Source of the DNA: Bacillus sp. V3B | GTDB lineage: Bacteria; Bacillota; Bacilli; Bacillales; Cytobacillaceae | Length of the DNA stretch: 64,000 nt | Direction of reading: 5' to 3' | Assembly: GCF_024494465.1 (NCBI RefSeq) | Contig: NZ_JAETXM010000010.1 | Location: 62,001-126,000 of the forward strand | Shown here: positions 45,987 to 53,748 of the stretch, in pieces | How the letters are laid out: each line of letters begins with the position of its first letter | Numbering within the stretch: the first letter of the stretch is position 1 | The notes under the pieces: generated by a model | Databases searched by the model: none | Told to the model about the DNA's origin: nothing | The model's input: only the letters and a program-made list of their open reading frames with translations | Program-made: the position numbers and the translations under genes

Positions 45987-46991
45987 TTAAAAGATTTCAA
46001 GAAACCTCAACGCATTGCCGCCCATGATGGCCTCTTTTTGTTCCTGAGTTAAACTATCGGTTTCCAAAACAGATTTCCCCGGAGGAGTTTCTTGAATGGC
46101 GAAAGGATAGTCAGTTCCCATTAGCAGACGCTCGTGACCGAATAAACGGGTCAGGTATTCCACATTGATCGGATCGTAAACGAGTACATCGTAATAGAAA
46201 TACTTTGCATAATGACTAGGAGGATAAGGTGTTTTTCTGGAATCAGGGAAACAATGCCAACCCTGCTCGAGCCGGGGAAGAATAAAAGGAAATGCTCCTC
46301 CTCCATGGGCTAAGCAGACTTTCAACTTCGGAAACCTTTCGAACATCCCGCTCATGACGAAATTGGCTGCTGCCAGGGCCAATTCCATTGGCATCGCTAC
46401 AGTATAGGTAAGCCCCGATTTAGCTGTCCGCTCTTTTCCGACCATGTCGTAAGGGTGGAAAAAGAGAGGCACGTTCCAAAGCTCAGCCATTTCAAAGAAA
46501 GGTGCAAAAGAAGGATCCTCCAATCCTAAACCGTTCACATTTGTCCCTATTTCAATCCCCTTAAGTCCAAGTGTATGAATACAGTAATCCATTTCCTGGA
46601 TTGCAACTTCTATATTTTGGAGCGGAACCGTCCCTAATCCAATAAAACGATCCGGATGCTTCTTTACCACATCTCCTATATACTCATTTTGCAAACGTGC
46701 TATTGCCGCTGCTCCCTTGGCTGAAGCCCAATAGCAAAGGCCAAGGGGGATCGGTGATAAAACCTGCATATCAATTCCGTCGACATTCATTCTTTCTATT
46801 TTTTTAGTCGGATCCCATGTTTCACTGCTGATTTTTCTAAAAATCTTCCCCTGTACCATAATATGAGAGGTGTGTTCGTCCACTCTGACGATAGTTGGCC
46901 AGCGTTCACCACCATATTGTTTCCCTAAATCAGGCAGCTCTTCTGGTAGGATGTGCGTGTGAAAATCGATTTTTTTTACTGTTTGATCCAT
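45987..46991 (-). CDS. ACMSD-family metal-dependent decarboxylase (copy 2)
   Basis: 334 residues, nearly identical to the protein at 12138-13142, with all metal and catalytic residues conserved: H11-x-H13 (DFHTHILPE), H179 (FFHPYD), H229 (LAHGGGAF), D294 (MGTDYPF). Differences are scattered, e.g. DSLTQEQKEA versus DRLTQEQKEA near the C-terminus. The upstream regions also match, including the Zur-type box. Unlike copy 1 it lies inside the zinc island, not next to ring-cleavage genes. Whether the two differ in metal preference or substrate cannot be read from the sequence. Confidence 0.9.
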   Translation of the reverse strand: MDQTVKKIDFHTHILPEELPDLGKQYGGERWPTIVRVDEHTSHIMVQGKIFRKISSETWDPTKKIERMNVDGIDMQVLSPIPLGLCYWASAKGAAAIARLQNEYIGDVVKKHPDRFIGLGTVPLQNIEVAIQEMDYCIHTLGLKGIEIGTNVNGLGLEDPSFAPFFEMAELWNVPLFFHPYDMVGKERTAKSGLTYTVAMPMELALAAANFVMSGMFERFPKLKVCLAHGGGAFPFILPRLEQGWHCFPDSRKTPYPPSHYAKYFYYDVLVYDPINVEYLTRLFGHERLLMGTDYPFAIQETPPGKSVLETDSLTQEQKEAIMGGNALRFLEIF

Positions 46992-47102
46992 AGTTATTTA
47001 CTCCCTTTCCTTTAATGATACTCTTCCCTTTAAGTATAGATTTCCAAAAGTTTAACTTAAATCTAGTAGAACTAACATTCGTTGAATAATAAAAATATTA
47101 TG

Positions 47103-47123
47103 TAATCGTAACCATTACGTTTT
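47103..47123. promoter_or_regulatory. Zur-type operator
   Basis: TAATCGTAACCATTACGTTT(T) corresponds to the box at 13325 in the promoter of copy 1, including the following TATAGTAT. Confidence 0.75.
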
Positions 47124-47160
47124 ATAGTATAGATCACTAGGATTCCATTGTAAATAATTA

Positions 47161-47180
47161 TTTCGTAATCATTGCGATTT
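47161..47180. promoter_or_regulatory. Zur-type operator
   Basis: TTTCGTAATCATTGCGATTT is a near-perfect palindrome with one mismatch, between the ACMSD-type gene and rpmG. Confidence 0.7.
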
Positions 47181-47301
47181 TTTTCCACTGTAAAGAAATG
47201 TACCATCTAGAACGTATGCTTTGTATTTTTGGCAACATATTCGCATTTCAATGTCTATCCCTTTTCATGTAAAAGATTTCTTTACACCTTAAAATTTTCA
47301 G

Positions 47302-47330
47302 TTGACAATACCATTATTAACAGTTAGTAT
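47302..47330 (+). promoter_or_regulatory. Sigma-A promoter of the second rpmG
   Basis: TTGACA (47302-47307) and TAGTAT (47325-47330) are separated by exactly 17 bases. The Zur box at 47340 covers the expected transcription start, so Zur would block it directly. Confidence 0.8.
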
Positions 47331-47339
47331 ATAAATCTG

Positions 47340-47360
47340 AAATAGTAATCATTACGATTT
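47340..47360. promoter_or_regulatory. Zur-type operator of the second rpmG
   Basis: AAATAGTAATCATTACGATT(T) lies at the start site of the promoter above and 20 bases before the ATG. Confidence 0.85.
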
Positions 47361-47380
47361 AAATATAGGGAGTGAAAGAA

Positions 47381-47530
47381 ATGCGAGTGAACATTACACT
47401 AGCTTGTACTGAAACTGGTGACCGAAACTATATCACAACAAAAAATAAACGAAACAATCCGGACCGTATAGAATTAATGAAATATTCACCACGGTTAAAA
47501 AGAAAGACCCTTCATCGGGAAACAAAATAA
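47381..47530 (+). CDS. rpmG: Ribosomal protein bL33, zinc-independent form, copy 2
   Basis: 49 residues beginning [20 protein letters not shown], differing from the copy at 38173 in a handful of positions; one of these turns the last Cys into Ser (KYSPRL), so only one Cys remains. It cannot bind zinc. GGGAGTGAAAGAA precedes the ATG. Promoter, Zur box and terminator (47539-47569) make it a single-gene unit. Confidence 0.95.
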   Translation: MRVNITLACTETGDRNYITTKNKRNNPDRIELMKYSPRLKRKTLHRETK

Positions 47531-47538
47531 GCATGGTT

Positions 47539-47569
47539 AAGCACCCATGAATCACATGGGTGCTTTTTT
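47539..47569 (+). terminator. Terminator of the second rpmG
   Basis: AAGCACCCATG and CATGGGTGCTT enclose a four-base loop and are followed by TTTTT. Confidence 0.85.
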
Positions 47570-47708
47570 AAAAGCGTTTATTTGATTACGTCCTAGACAC
47601 TTACAGTTACTGCACTTCTTATATATTCTAACTACGTTGTTTTCTAGACTAAATGCGAGAATAGAAGATTGAATAGCTTCTAATAAAAAATATAGACAGG
47701 GTGAAATA

Positions 47709-48602
47709 ATGAAGATTCAACTACCATCTAAAGCTGAGAGACATTCCCTTTTCGGCTCCGTTACTCCAGGTGAAAAAACAAAGCCTACACAAAAACATAA
47801 GATGTGTGATTTACAAAATAAGAAGAACGATTTTCTCTTTCCTATCAATAAAGTGGGGATAAGCAATGTGAAAATACCTGTTCAAGTGAACAGCATCTTG
47901 CAGCCATCTCTGCAAACCACTGTTGCTACTTTTACTTTAACTGCTAGCCTTCCCTTCAATCAAAAGGGAACTAATATGAGCCGTTTTACAGAACAGTTTG
48001 AAATGTACCGACAACAAGGGTTTACACTAGACTTCCCTTCACTACACGACTTTGTAAAGGAGCTTTCGGAAAGACTGGTACAAACCGATATCAATCTTGA
48101 AGTGGAATTTCCCTGGTTCTATGAACGCCAAGGACCATCTTCCGGTTCGGCTGGATTAAATCATGCAAAAGCCAAGATAGAGATTTTATACAATGAGGAA
48201 ACAGGCTTTTCCAATGAAGTAACCTTAGAATGTGTGGTTACGACTTTATGTCCATGTTCAAAAGAAATTAGCGAATATAGTGCTCATAACCAACGGGGCT
48301 ATGTGACAATCAAAGCTCACCTTTCCAATGACTATGATGAGCAGGATGATTGGAAAAAAGCTTTGCTCGATGCCGCCGAATCAAATGCAAGTGCCCGTAT
48401 TCATCCTGTATTAAAAAGACCGGATGAAAAGACCGTTACAGAAGAAGCATACGAAAATCCTCGTTTTGTAGAAGATATGGTACGTTTAGTGGCCGCAGAC
48501 CTTTATGAAATAGAATGGATCACATCGTTTACAGTAGAGTGCAGGAATGAGGAATCGATTCATTTACATGACGCCATTGCTTCTATTACATATACTAAAT
48601 AA
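47709..48602 (+). CDS. folE2: GTP cyclohydrolase I, type IB (FolE2)
   Basis: Converts GTP to dihydroneopterin triphosphate, the first step of folate synthesis, without needing zinc. 297 residues. TTLCPCSKEISEYSAHNQRG contains the conserved Cys used for metal binding in FolE2, ending in the NQRG block, and HPVLKRPDEK and ECRNEESIHLHDA are typical C-terminal blocks. The homologue in B. subtilis (YciA) is Zur-controlled and replaces zinc-dependent FolE. Here no Zur box is visible in the 180 bases before it, and the rpmG terminator precedes it, so control may be partial read-through. Confidence 0.95.
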   Translation: MKIQLPSKAERHSLFGSVTPGEKTKPTQKHKMCDLQNKKNDFLFPINKVGISNVKIPVQVNSILQPSLQTTVATFTLTASLPFNQKGTNMSRFTEQFEMYRQQGFTLDFPSLHDFVKELSERLVQTDINLEVEFPWFYERQGPSSGSAGLNHAKAKIEILYNEETGFSNEVTLECVVTTLCPCSKEISEYSAHNQRGYVTIKAHLSNDYDEQDDWKKALLDAAESNASARIHPVLKRPDEKTVTEEAYENPRFVEDMVRLVAADLYEIEWITSFTVECRNEESIHLHDAIASITYTK

Positions 48603-48632
48603 GCTGAATCTACTTGAATCAGCTTATTTTCA
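48597..48632 (+). terminator. Terminator of folE2
   Basis: AATAAGCTGA and TCAGCTTATT enclose an 11-base loop, followed by TTCAGCTTATTTC. The stem overlaps the stop codon. Confidence 0.7.
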
Positions 48633-48735
48633 GCTTATTTCATTGCGGGCCCCATTATTCTTCCTTTACAACACATACGTTTTAATGAAAGGGTCTGTTA
48701 AACGATGTTGAAATCGTTTTAGTGCAATAAACAAT

Positions 48736-48770
48736 AAGAGCCTGCAATAAATTTTGTAGGCTCTTTCTTC
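48736..48770. terminator. Hairpin downstream of moaB
   Basis: AAGAGCCTGCA and TGTAGGCTCTT form a stem followed by TCTTC on the plus strand. The preceding GGGTCTGTTAAACGATGTTG resembles an old insertion-element tail. On the minus strand it could end the dcd-moaB transcript. Confidence 0.55.
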
Positions 48771-48819
48771 AGACATAGACACTTATATGAAAATAATTAA
48801 TAAAATTGGATAATGTTTT

Positions 48820-49335
48820 TTATATTAAGTCTTTACGTATCTCCCTTACTACATGGGATATCTCGAGAATAACGATCTTTTCCATCGCTAATTTGACCGC
48901 CCCTCTCGATCCTGGCATCGAAAAAATGGCTGTATCATTGGAAACACCGGCAACCGCCCTGCTTAAAATGGCGGCAGATCCAATATCTTCTAAGTAGCTT
49001 AGCATACGGAAAATCTCACCAAACCCTATTAGCTCCTTTTCTATTAAACGTTGAACAACCTCAATGGTAACATCGCGTTTGGCGATTCCTGTACCACCAT
49101 TTAGTAGAATGACATTAATATTCTTATCTGCACAACCATCAAGTATAGAAGATCGAATATCAATTTGATCATCTTTAACAATCTCATAACTAATAATGGT
49201 ATGTCCGTTCCCTTCTAAATATTCAATCATTAGTCTTCCGCTTTTATCTGTTTCTTTTATTCTTGTATCACTGACTGTAATAACTTTACAATTCACCTTT
49301 TTAGGTGCTTCTTTCTTATGTAGACTAACACTCAT
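48820..49335 (-). CDS. moaB: MoaB-like molybdenum-cofactor protein
   Basis: 171 residues from ATG 49335 (GAGGGGC upstream). MoaB/MogA fold: KVITVSDTRIKETDKSGRL, LLNGGTGIAKRDVTIEVVQ (the conserved G-G-T-G), and FRMLSYLEDIGSAAILSRA, then SMPGSRGAVKLAMEKI. In Bacteria it adenylylates or helps insert molybdenum into molybdopterin, but many Gram-positives keep MoaB for unclear reasons. It is downstream of dcd and shares its Zur-box promoter. A broken copy of its last third is at 54877. Why a MoaB should be zinc-regulated is unknown. Confidence 0.92.
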   Translation of the reverse strand: MSVSLHKKEAPKKVNCKVITVSDTRIKETDKSGRLMIEYLEGNGHTIISYEIVKDDQIDIRSSILDGCADKNINVILLNGGTGIAKRDVTIEVVQRLIEKELIGFGEIFRMLSYLEDIGSAAILSRAVAGVSNDTAIFSMPGSRGAVKLAMEKIVILEISHVVREIRKDLI

Positions 49336-49406
49336 TATTTGCCCCTCTTTCCTCATATAAACGATTAAATATTACTTCAAATTCTTAGAGAAGAAGTAGA
49401 CCTTGG

Positions 49407-49979
49407 TTAATCAAATTCCTTAAACTTCTTTCTCTTTAAAGTTGATTTTTCACACTCCTCATCGAGATAGATTCGACTCTCGGTTGCTCTTTCTTGGTCG
49501 TTATATTTCCCCATATACGCAGCCCCTTTTTGATCTAAAAGAGCTAGGACCAACTGACAAACACGTCTCCCAGCTTTTAACTCAACTGGTACGCGATTTG
49601 CATTATAAAGTTCTAAAGTGATTTGTCCCTCAAATCCTGGATCCACCCATCCAGCATTTTGAATAAACAAGCCCAGCCTTCCAATGGAACTTCTTCCTTC
49701 CACAAAGGCTGTCATATCATTCGGTAAATGAATGTATTCCATCGTTGTACCTAGTACAAATCCTTGAGGTGGAATGATCATCGTTTCTTGGCATACTTCC
49801 TTATAACGAGCTGGTTTTTCTAGTGAAATAAAAGGAGTAGAACACTCATCAATGATCATGAAATGATTCCCTATCCGTAAATCAATAGATGCTGGTTGAA
49901 CTTGGGATAATGTGCATGGTTCAATCATAAGCTCTTGCTCTTTCATTTTCTTTAAGATTGTTTTACTGGAAAGAATCAT
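49407..49979 (-). CDS. dcd: dCTP deaminase
   Basis: Deaminates dCTP to dUTP, the route to dTMP. 190 residues. The trimeric dUTPase-like fold has the signature [20 protein letters not shown] with [14 protein letters not shown], and PASIDLRIG near the start. No metal-binding His or Cys cluster is present; the enzyme is zinc-free. It is preceded 70 bases upstream by a perfect Zur box (50048-50068). Most Bacillus use the zinc enzyme ComEB (dCMP deaminase) for this step, so this Dcd is probably a zinc-sparing substitute. Confidence 0.93.
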   Translation of the reverse strand: MILSSKTILKKMKEQELMIEPCTLSQVQPASIDLRIGNHFMIIDECSTPFISLEKPARYKEVCQETMIIPPQGFVLGTTMEYIHLPNDMTAFVEGRSSIGRLGLFIQNAGWVDPGFEGQITLELYNANRVPVELKAGRRVCQLVLALLDQKGAAYMGKYNDQERATESRIYLDEECEKSTLKRKKFKEFD

Positions 49980-50047
49980 AAATGGTCCTCCTGAATCATT
50001 ATTCTTCTTTTCTTTTTTCTATTAGTCTACAATTTTACATGTTTTAT

Positions 50048-50068
50048 AAATCGTAATAATTACGATTT
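50048..50068. promoter_or_regulatory. Perfect Zur operator of dcd-moaB
   Basis: AAATCGTAATAATTACGATT(T) is an exact 21-base palindrome around one central base. It lies about 70 bases upstream of dcd. Confidence 0.9.
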
Positions 50069-50250
50069 ATGACTAACCAAAGATAACTTACCACCTTTTT
50101 TAAAAAAGAACAAGTATATTTTTTAATATCTAGAAATATAAACCTAACGATACACGATGAATATCCTATGTACAGATAGTTTATATCCCTTAAATTTAAT
50201 GTTTTGGATTACCAAAACTTGCAGAAAATTTTTATTCCATTTATAATTAT

Positions 50251-50271
50251 AAATCGTAATAATTACTTTTT
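50251..50271. promoter_or_regulatory. Zur operator of the third COG0523 gene
   Basis: AAATCGTAATAATTACTTTT(T) has the core GTAATAATTAC. The following 100 bases are the ones copied to 13351-13459. Confidence 0.8.
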
Positions 50272-50350
50272 ATGAAATGTATGCAAATTTTTCACACCCT
50301 TTTATAAAACCGCTTTACGTTATTTTTAAATGATTGAAAGGATGATAACC

Positions 50351-51286
50351 GTGACAAACGTAGAAATAAATATTTTATCAGGATTTCTAGGCTCAGGAAA
50401 AACAACTATTCTTAAAAGAATTCTAGAAACAGAACAAAGAGAGAGAAAAAAAGTAGCAGTAGTGATGAATGAGATGGGGCAAGTCTCTATCGATTCAAAT
50501 TCAGTTCCTAAAGATACTCCTTTAAAGGAACTACTAAACGGATGTGTGTGTTGCACACTGTCTGACAAACTCGAAGTCCAGCTGTCTGAACTTTTACATC
50601 AGTATGATTTAGATGTCATCTATATTGAAACTACAGGAGTTGCCCATCCGGTTGAAGTGTTAGATGCTTGTTTGTGTCCTCTTTTAGCTGAAAAAGTGAG
50701 AATTCACTCTATTATCACTCTTGTAGATGCTGTCTGCTGGATGGATCGTAAAAAACTGAAGATTCCCTTGCAAAGGCTAATCATTGAACAAGTTAAACAT
50801 GCAGATATGATCGTATTAAATAAAGTTGATTGTATATCCAAGGAAGATCAAACGACGATCGAAGAGGAATTACGCGGGATCAATCCAAAAGGGATGATCA
50901 TCCCGGCACAATTCGCCAATATCGATCTTAGAACTGTTACTAGCTTGGAAAGAAGAGAAAGAGTCGAACATGAGAAAGCGCACGCGATCCAACATCTCCA
51001 TATGAAAACTTATGTTCATACCTTCTTATCCCCTATTAGTGAGAAGCTATTTGAAGACTTTTTAAGAATAATGCCCGATAATATCTATCGCATTAAAGGA
51101 TATATCCGTTTTATAGGAAATCCAGATACACTTCTTTTTCAATATGCTTATGGCATGCCCGTTTATACAAATTCAGGATTAAAGATGAATAATACACTCA
51201 TTTTTATCGGTGATGATTTAGACCATAACAAACTACAGAAAACACTTTGTGACTTAGAAAAAAATAGCATATCAGCAGCCCATTAA
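50351..51286 (+). CDS. COG0523 metallochaperone GTPase
   Basis: 311 residues from GTG 50351, placed nine bases after GAAAGG; an earlier ATG at 50330 overlaps the ribosome site. P-loop GFLGSGKTT, metal motif GCVCCTL, ETTGVAHPVEVLDAC and NKVDCISK. There is no His-rich loop. The C-terminal half ends with YGMPVYTNSGLKMNNTLIF. It stands between dcd (divergent) and rpsN. Controlled by the Zur box at 50251. Confidence 0.9.
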   Translation: MTNVEINILSGFLGSGKTTILKRILETEQRERKKVAVVMNEMGQVSIDSNSVPKDTPLKELLNGCVCCTLSDKLEVQLSELLHQYDLDVIYIETTGVAHPVEVLDACLCPLLAEKVRIHSIITLVDAVCWMDRKKLKIPLQRLIIEQVKHADMIVLNKVDCISKEDQTTIEEELRGINPKGMIIPAQFANIDLRTVTSLERRERVEHEKAHAIQHLHMKTYVHTFLSPISEKLFEDFLRIMPDNIYRIKGYIRFIGNPDTLLFQYAYGMPVYTNSGLKMNNTLIFIGDDLDHNKLQKTLCDLEKNSISAAH

Positions 51287-51346
51287 CATGATCTAACCTC
51301 TTCTTTTGTTTGCATTTGACTTTGAAAAGAGATAAAATAACAAAAT

Positions 51347-51367
51347 AAATCGTAATGATTACGTTTT
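51347..51367. promoter_or_regulatory. Zur operator of rpsN
   Basis: AAATCGTAATGATTACGTTT(T) is nearly perfect and lies 37 bases before the rpsN start. Confidence 0.88.
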
Positions 51368-51403
51368 GTTGAGTCATAAGCTTTTAAAGAAAGGAGAAGG
51401 AAT

Positions 51404-51673
51404 ATGGCAAAAAAATCAAAGGTAGCGAAAGAAAAACAACGCCAAGAAATGGTTGAAAAATATGCAGAGCTGAGAAAGGAATTAAAAGCAAAAGGTGACT
51501 ATGAAGCACTGCAGAAGTTACCAAGAGATTCATCCCCTACCCGTTTGCATAATCGTTGTCAGGTTACAGGAAGACCTAGAGGGTATTTAAGAAAATTTAA
51601 AATGTCTAGAATTGCATTTCGAGAGCTAGCACATAAAGGACAGATTCCAGGAGTCAAAAAATCAAGTTGGTAA
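51404..51673 (+). CDS. rpsN: Ribosomal protein uS14, zinc-independent form
   Basis: 89 residues, [20 protein letters not shown] at the start and [20 protein letters not shown] in the middle. The zinc form (61 residues) has two C-x2-C pairs; here one Cys (NRC) remains, so no zinc can be held. In B. subtilis the equivalent RpsNB (YhzA) is Zur-controlled and rescues 30S assembly when zinc is lacking. The ribosome site AAAGGAGAAGGA is strong and the gene has its own Zur box. Confidence 0.95.
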   Translation: MAKKSKVAKEKQRQEMVEKYAELRKELKAKGDYEALQKLPRDSSPTRLHNRCQVTGRPRGYLRKFKMSRIAFRELAHKGQIPGVKKSSW

Positions 51674-51760
51674 ACATTCCTGCCTTTGGAACTTACCCTT
51701 GCTGAATAAGATTACTTCATACCTGTTTAAAAATTTTAATAACGAATCATTATATATTAC

Positions 51761-51781
51761 AAATCGTAATGATTACGTTTT
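51761..51781. promoter_or_regulatory. Zur operator of the ferredoxin-COG0523 pair
   Basis: AAATCGTAATGATTACGTTT(T) lies only 17 bases before the GTG start, so it probably overlaps the transcription start. Confidence 0.88.
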
Positions 51782-51797
51782 CAAGGAGGGAAAATAA

Positions 51798-52190
51798 GTG
51801 GCTACTTGGGATTTAAGTAACACAAAACACCATGTTCTCATTTGTAATGGTAGTAGCTGTAATCAGGTTGGAGCAGAGAAACTCACTCAAGCGATTCGGA
51901 AGGAGATCTCAGACCGAGAGCTAGACGATATCATTCACACAACACGCACACGATGTAATGGAAGATGCCATGATAAGTGCGTTGTCATTCATTATCCGAA
52001 AGGAACATGGTATAAGGATTTAAAACCTGAGGATTCTCCCCTCTTTGTTGATGCGCTTCTTGCCAATGAAGATTATACAGAGAAAGTAAGCCATTCATTT
52101 CATGACCAAGGTTTCGAACGCTCATCTGGAGTCAGTACCGGGGTTTCTAAAGAAAAGGAAAAAGTAAAAAAAGCATCAAAAATATTATAA
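51798..52190 (+). CDS. Thioredoxin-like (2Fe-2S) ferredoxin
   Basis: 130 residues from a GTG with AAGGAGGG upstream. HVLICNGSSCNQVG and TRTRCNGRCHDKCVVIHYP supply the Cys set of thioredoxin-fold 2Fe-2S proteins (C-x4-C ... C-x3-C-x3-C). YPKGTWYKDLKPED follows, and the C-terminal 35 residues are charged and disordered. It starts the operon that continues without a gap into the fourth COG0523 gene. Ferredoxins of this kind often sit beside COG0523 genes; a redox or sensing role in zinc delivery is an inference. Confidence 0.85.
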   Translation: MATWDLSNTKHHVLICNGSSCNQVGAEKLTQAIRKEISDRELDDIIHTTRTRCNGRCHDKCVVIHYPKGTWYKDLKPEDSPLFVDALLANEDYTEKVSHSFHDQGFERSSGVSTGVSKEKEKVKKASKIL

Positions 52191-52205
52191 ATGGAGATGA
52201 AAACA

Positions 52206-53195
52206 ATGACTTTAACGAAAGCAAACAAAATTCCTGTCACCATTCTTACTGGATATTTAGGTGCAGGTAAAACAACGCTTTTAAATCGTATATTAACAGA
52301 AAAGCATCATCAAAAGATTGCCGTCATTGTCAATGAGTTTGGAGAAGTTGGGATAGATAATCAGCTCGTCGTTGATGCTGACGAGGAAATCTTGGAAATG
52401 AACAATGGCTGCATCTGTTGTACAGTTCGTGGAGATTTAATTCGTATTCTGCGAACGCTTGTGTTTTCAATGGAGCAAGGTAAAGTAAAATTTGATCGAG
52501 TTTTGATCGAAACAACCGGTCTAGCTGATCCAGCCCCCGTTGCCCAGACCTTTTTTATGGATGAGTTACTGTCCGAAAAATTTGAAGTAGACAGTATTAT
52601 CACCGTAGTAGACAGTAAGCATGTCACTAGGCATCTGGATGGTCATGATGAGGCTCAAGAGCAAATTGCTTTTGCTGATGTAATCATTATCAATAAAACG
52701 GATTTAGTATCTGATGAAGATTTGAATAGGTTGGGGCGAAGAATTACCAATATAAATCCTGCAGCTAAGAGATTGCATGCTCAAAATTGCAATATAAATT
52801 TAAAAGATATTTTAGGAATTAATACCTTTGATGTGAACCGCAAGCTTGAAATTGACCCTCATTTCCTAGAAGATCATCACCACCATCATCATGATGATAA
52901 GGTGTCCTCAATTGCTTTTCGTGAAGAGAGAACACTTGACTTAGAAAAGGTAGATCTTTGGATGGATTACCTTGTTCGGGAAAAAGGGGAAGATTTATTA
53001 CGTTATAAAGGAATTCTTCATATAAAAGGAATGGAGCAACGAATAGTTTTCCAGGGACTTCATATGTTGTTTTCTGGACATCCGGACCGGAAGTGGAAAG
53101 AAAACGAAACAAGACTAAGCGAGCTTGTTTTTATTGGGAAGGATTTAAATAAAGAGGAGTTAGAGCAGCAATTTAAAAATTGTATAGCGAACTAA
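52206..53195 (+). CDS. COG0523 metallochaperone GTPase with a His6 loop
   Basis: 329 residues from ATG 52206, which has GGAG nine bases upstream; an in-frame ATG at 52191 lies on the previous stop codon and has no ribosome site. P-loop GYLGAGKTT, metal motif [22 protein letters not shown] and NKTDLVSD. Between the two domains is the run DHHHHHHDD, a probable zinc site. The C-terminal domain ends with [17 protein letters not shown]. It is the second gene of the Zur-controlled pair with the ferredoxin. This subtype (GTPase-ferredoxin pair) is common in Bacillus. Confidence 0.92.
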   Translation: MTLTKANKIPVTILTGYLGAGKTTLLNRILTEKHHQKIAVIVNEFGEVGIDNQLVVDADEEILEMNNGCICCTVRGDLIRILRTLVFSMEQGKVKFDRVLIETTGLADPAPVAQTFFMDELLSEKFEVDSIITVVDSKHVTRHLDGHDEAQEQIAFADVIIINKTDLVSDEDLNRLGRRITNINPAAKRLHAQNCNINLKDILGINTFDVNRKLEIDPHFLEDHHHHHHDDKVSSIAFREERTLDLEKVDLWMDYLVREKGEDLLRYKGILHIKGMEQRIVFQGLHMLFSGHPDRKWKENETRLSELVFIGKDLNKEELEQQFKNCIAN

Positions 53196-53313
53196 CTTTT
53201 TCGCAAATAATCATTTAGTTTTCAACGGACAAGAGAAAGAAACTAATTAGAGATAAATACTTATCGTGAAAAGTTGATCTATACTTTCACAATGAAAGGG
53301 GAACTTCATTACC

Positions 53314-53748
53314 ATGCTGGATAACCTGTACCGACAAGTTATCATGGATCATTATAGAAAAAAGAGAAATTTTGAAGAATTAAAAGGAGAAAATATACGG
53401 AAAGTACATTATAAAAACCCTACTTGCGGCGATGTCATGACTTTATTTTTAGACTATGAACAAGACCGAGTTAAGAAAGCAGCCTTCCTTGGTGAAGGCT
53501 GTAGCATCAGTATGGCATCTGCATCTATGATGACAGAACTTATTGAAAACAGGTCGTTAAAAGAGATTGCGTCCCTAAGAAAAGCATTTGAGGATTTAAT
53601 TCGTCGTGGAAAGGTAACAGTTGGGATAGACTTAGGTGATAGTTTATCCTTACAAGGAGTCCATCAGTTAAAAGCAAGACATAATTGTGCATTAATGACT
53701 TGGCAAGCATTAGATAAAATTTTAAAAGGAGTGGTCAAATCAATATGA
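53314..53748 (+). CDS. SufU-like iron-sulfur/zinc scaffold protein
   Basis: 144 residues, of the SufU (IscU-like) family. LYRQVIMDHYRKKRN, NPTCGDVM, GEGCSISMASASMM and RHNCALMTWQAL give the Cys-Asp-Cys-Cys set that holds zinc in Bacillus SufU. The stretch between, normally about 20 residues longer, is compact. The housekeeping SufU takes sulfur from SufS and needs zinc; this second copy has the same ligands. It ends at 53748, overlapping the start of the second znuA by four bases (ATGA), so the two are co-translated. No Zur box precedes it; it may be read from the ferredoxin promoter. Confidence 0.88.
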   Translation: MLDNLYRQVIMDHYRKKRNFEELKGENIRKVHYKNPTCGDVMTLFLDYEQDRVKKAAFLGEGCSISMASASMMTELIENRSLKEIASLRKAFEDLIRRGKVTVGIDLGDSLSLQGVHQLKARHNCALMTWQALDKILKGVVKSI

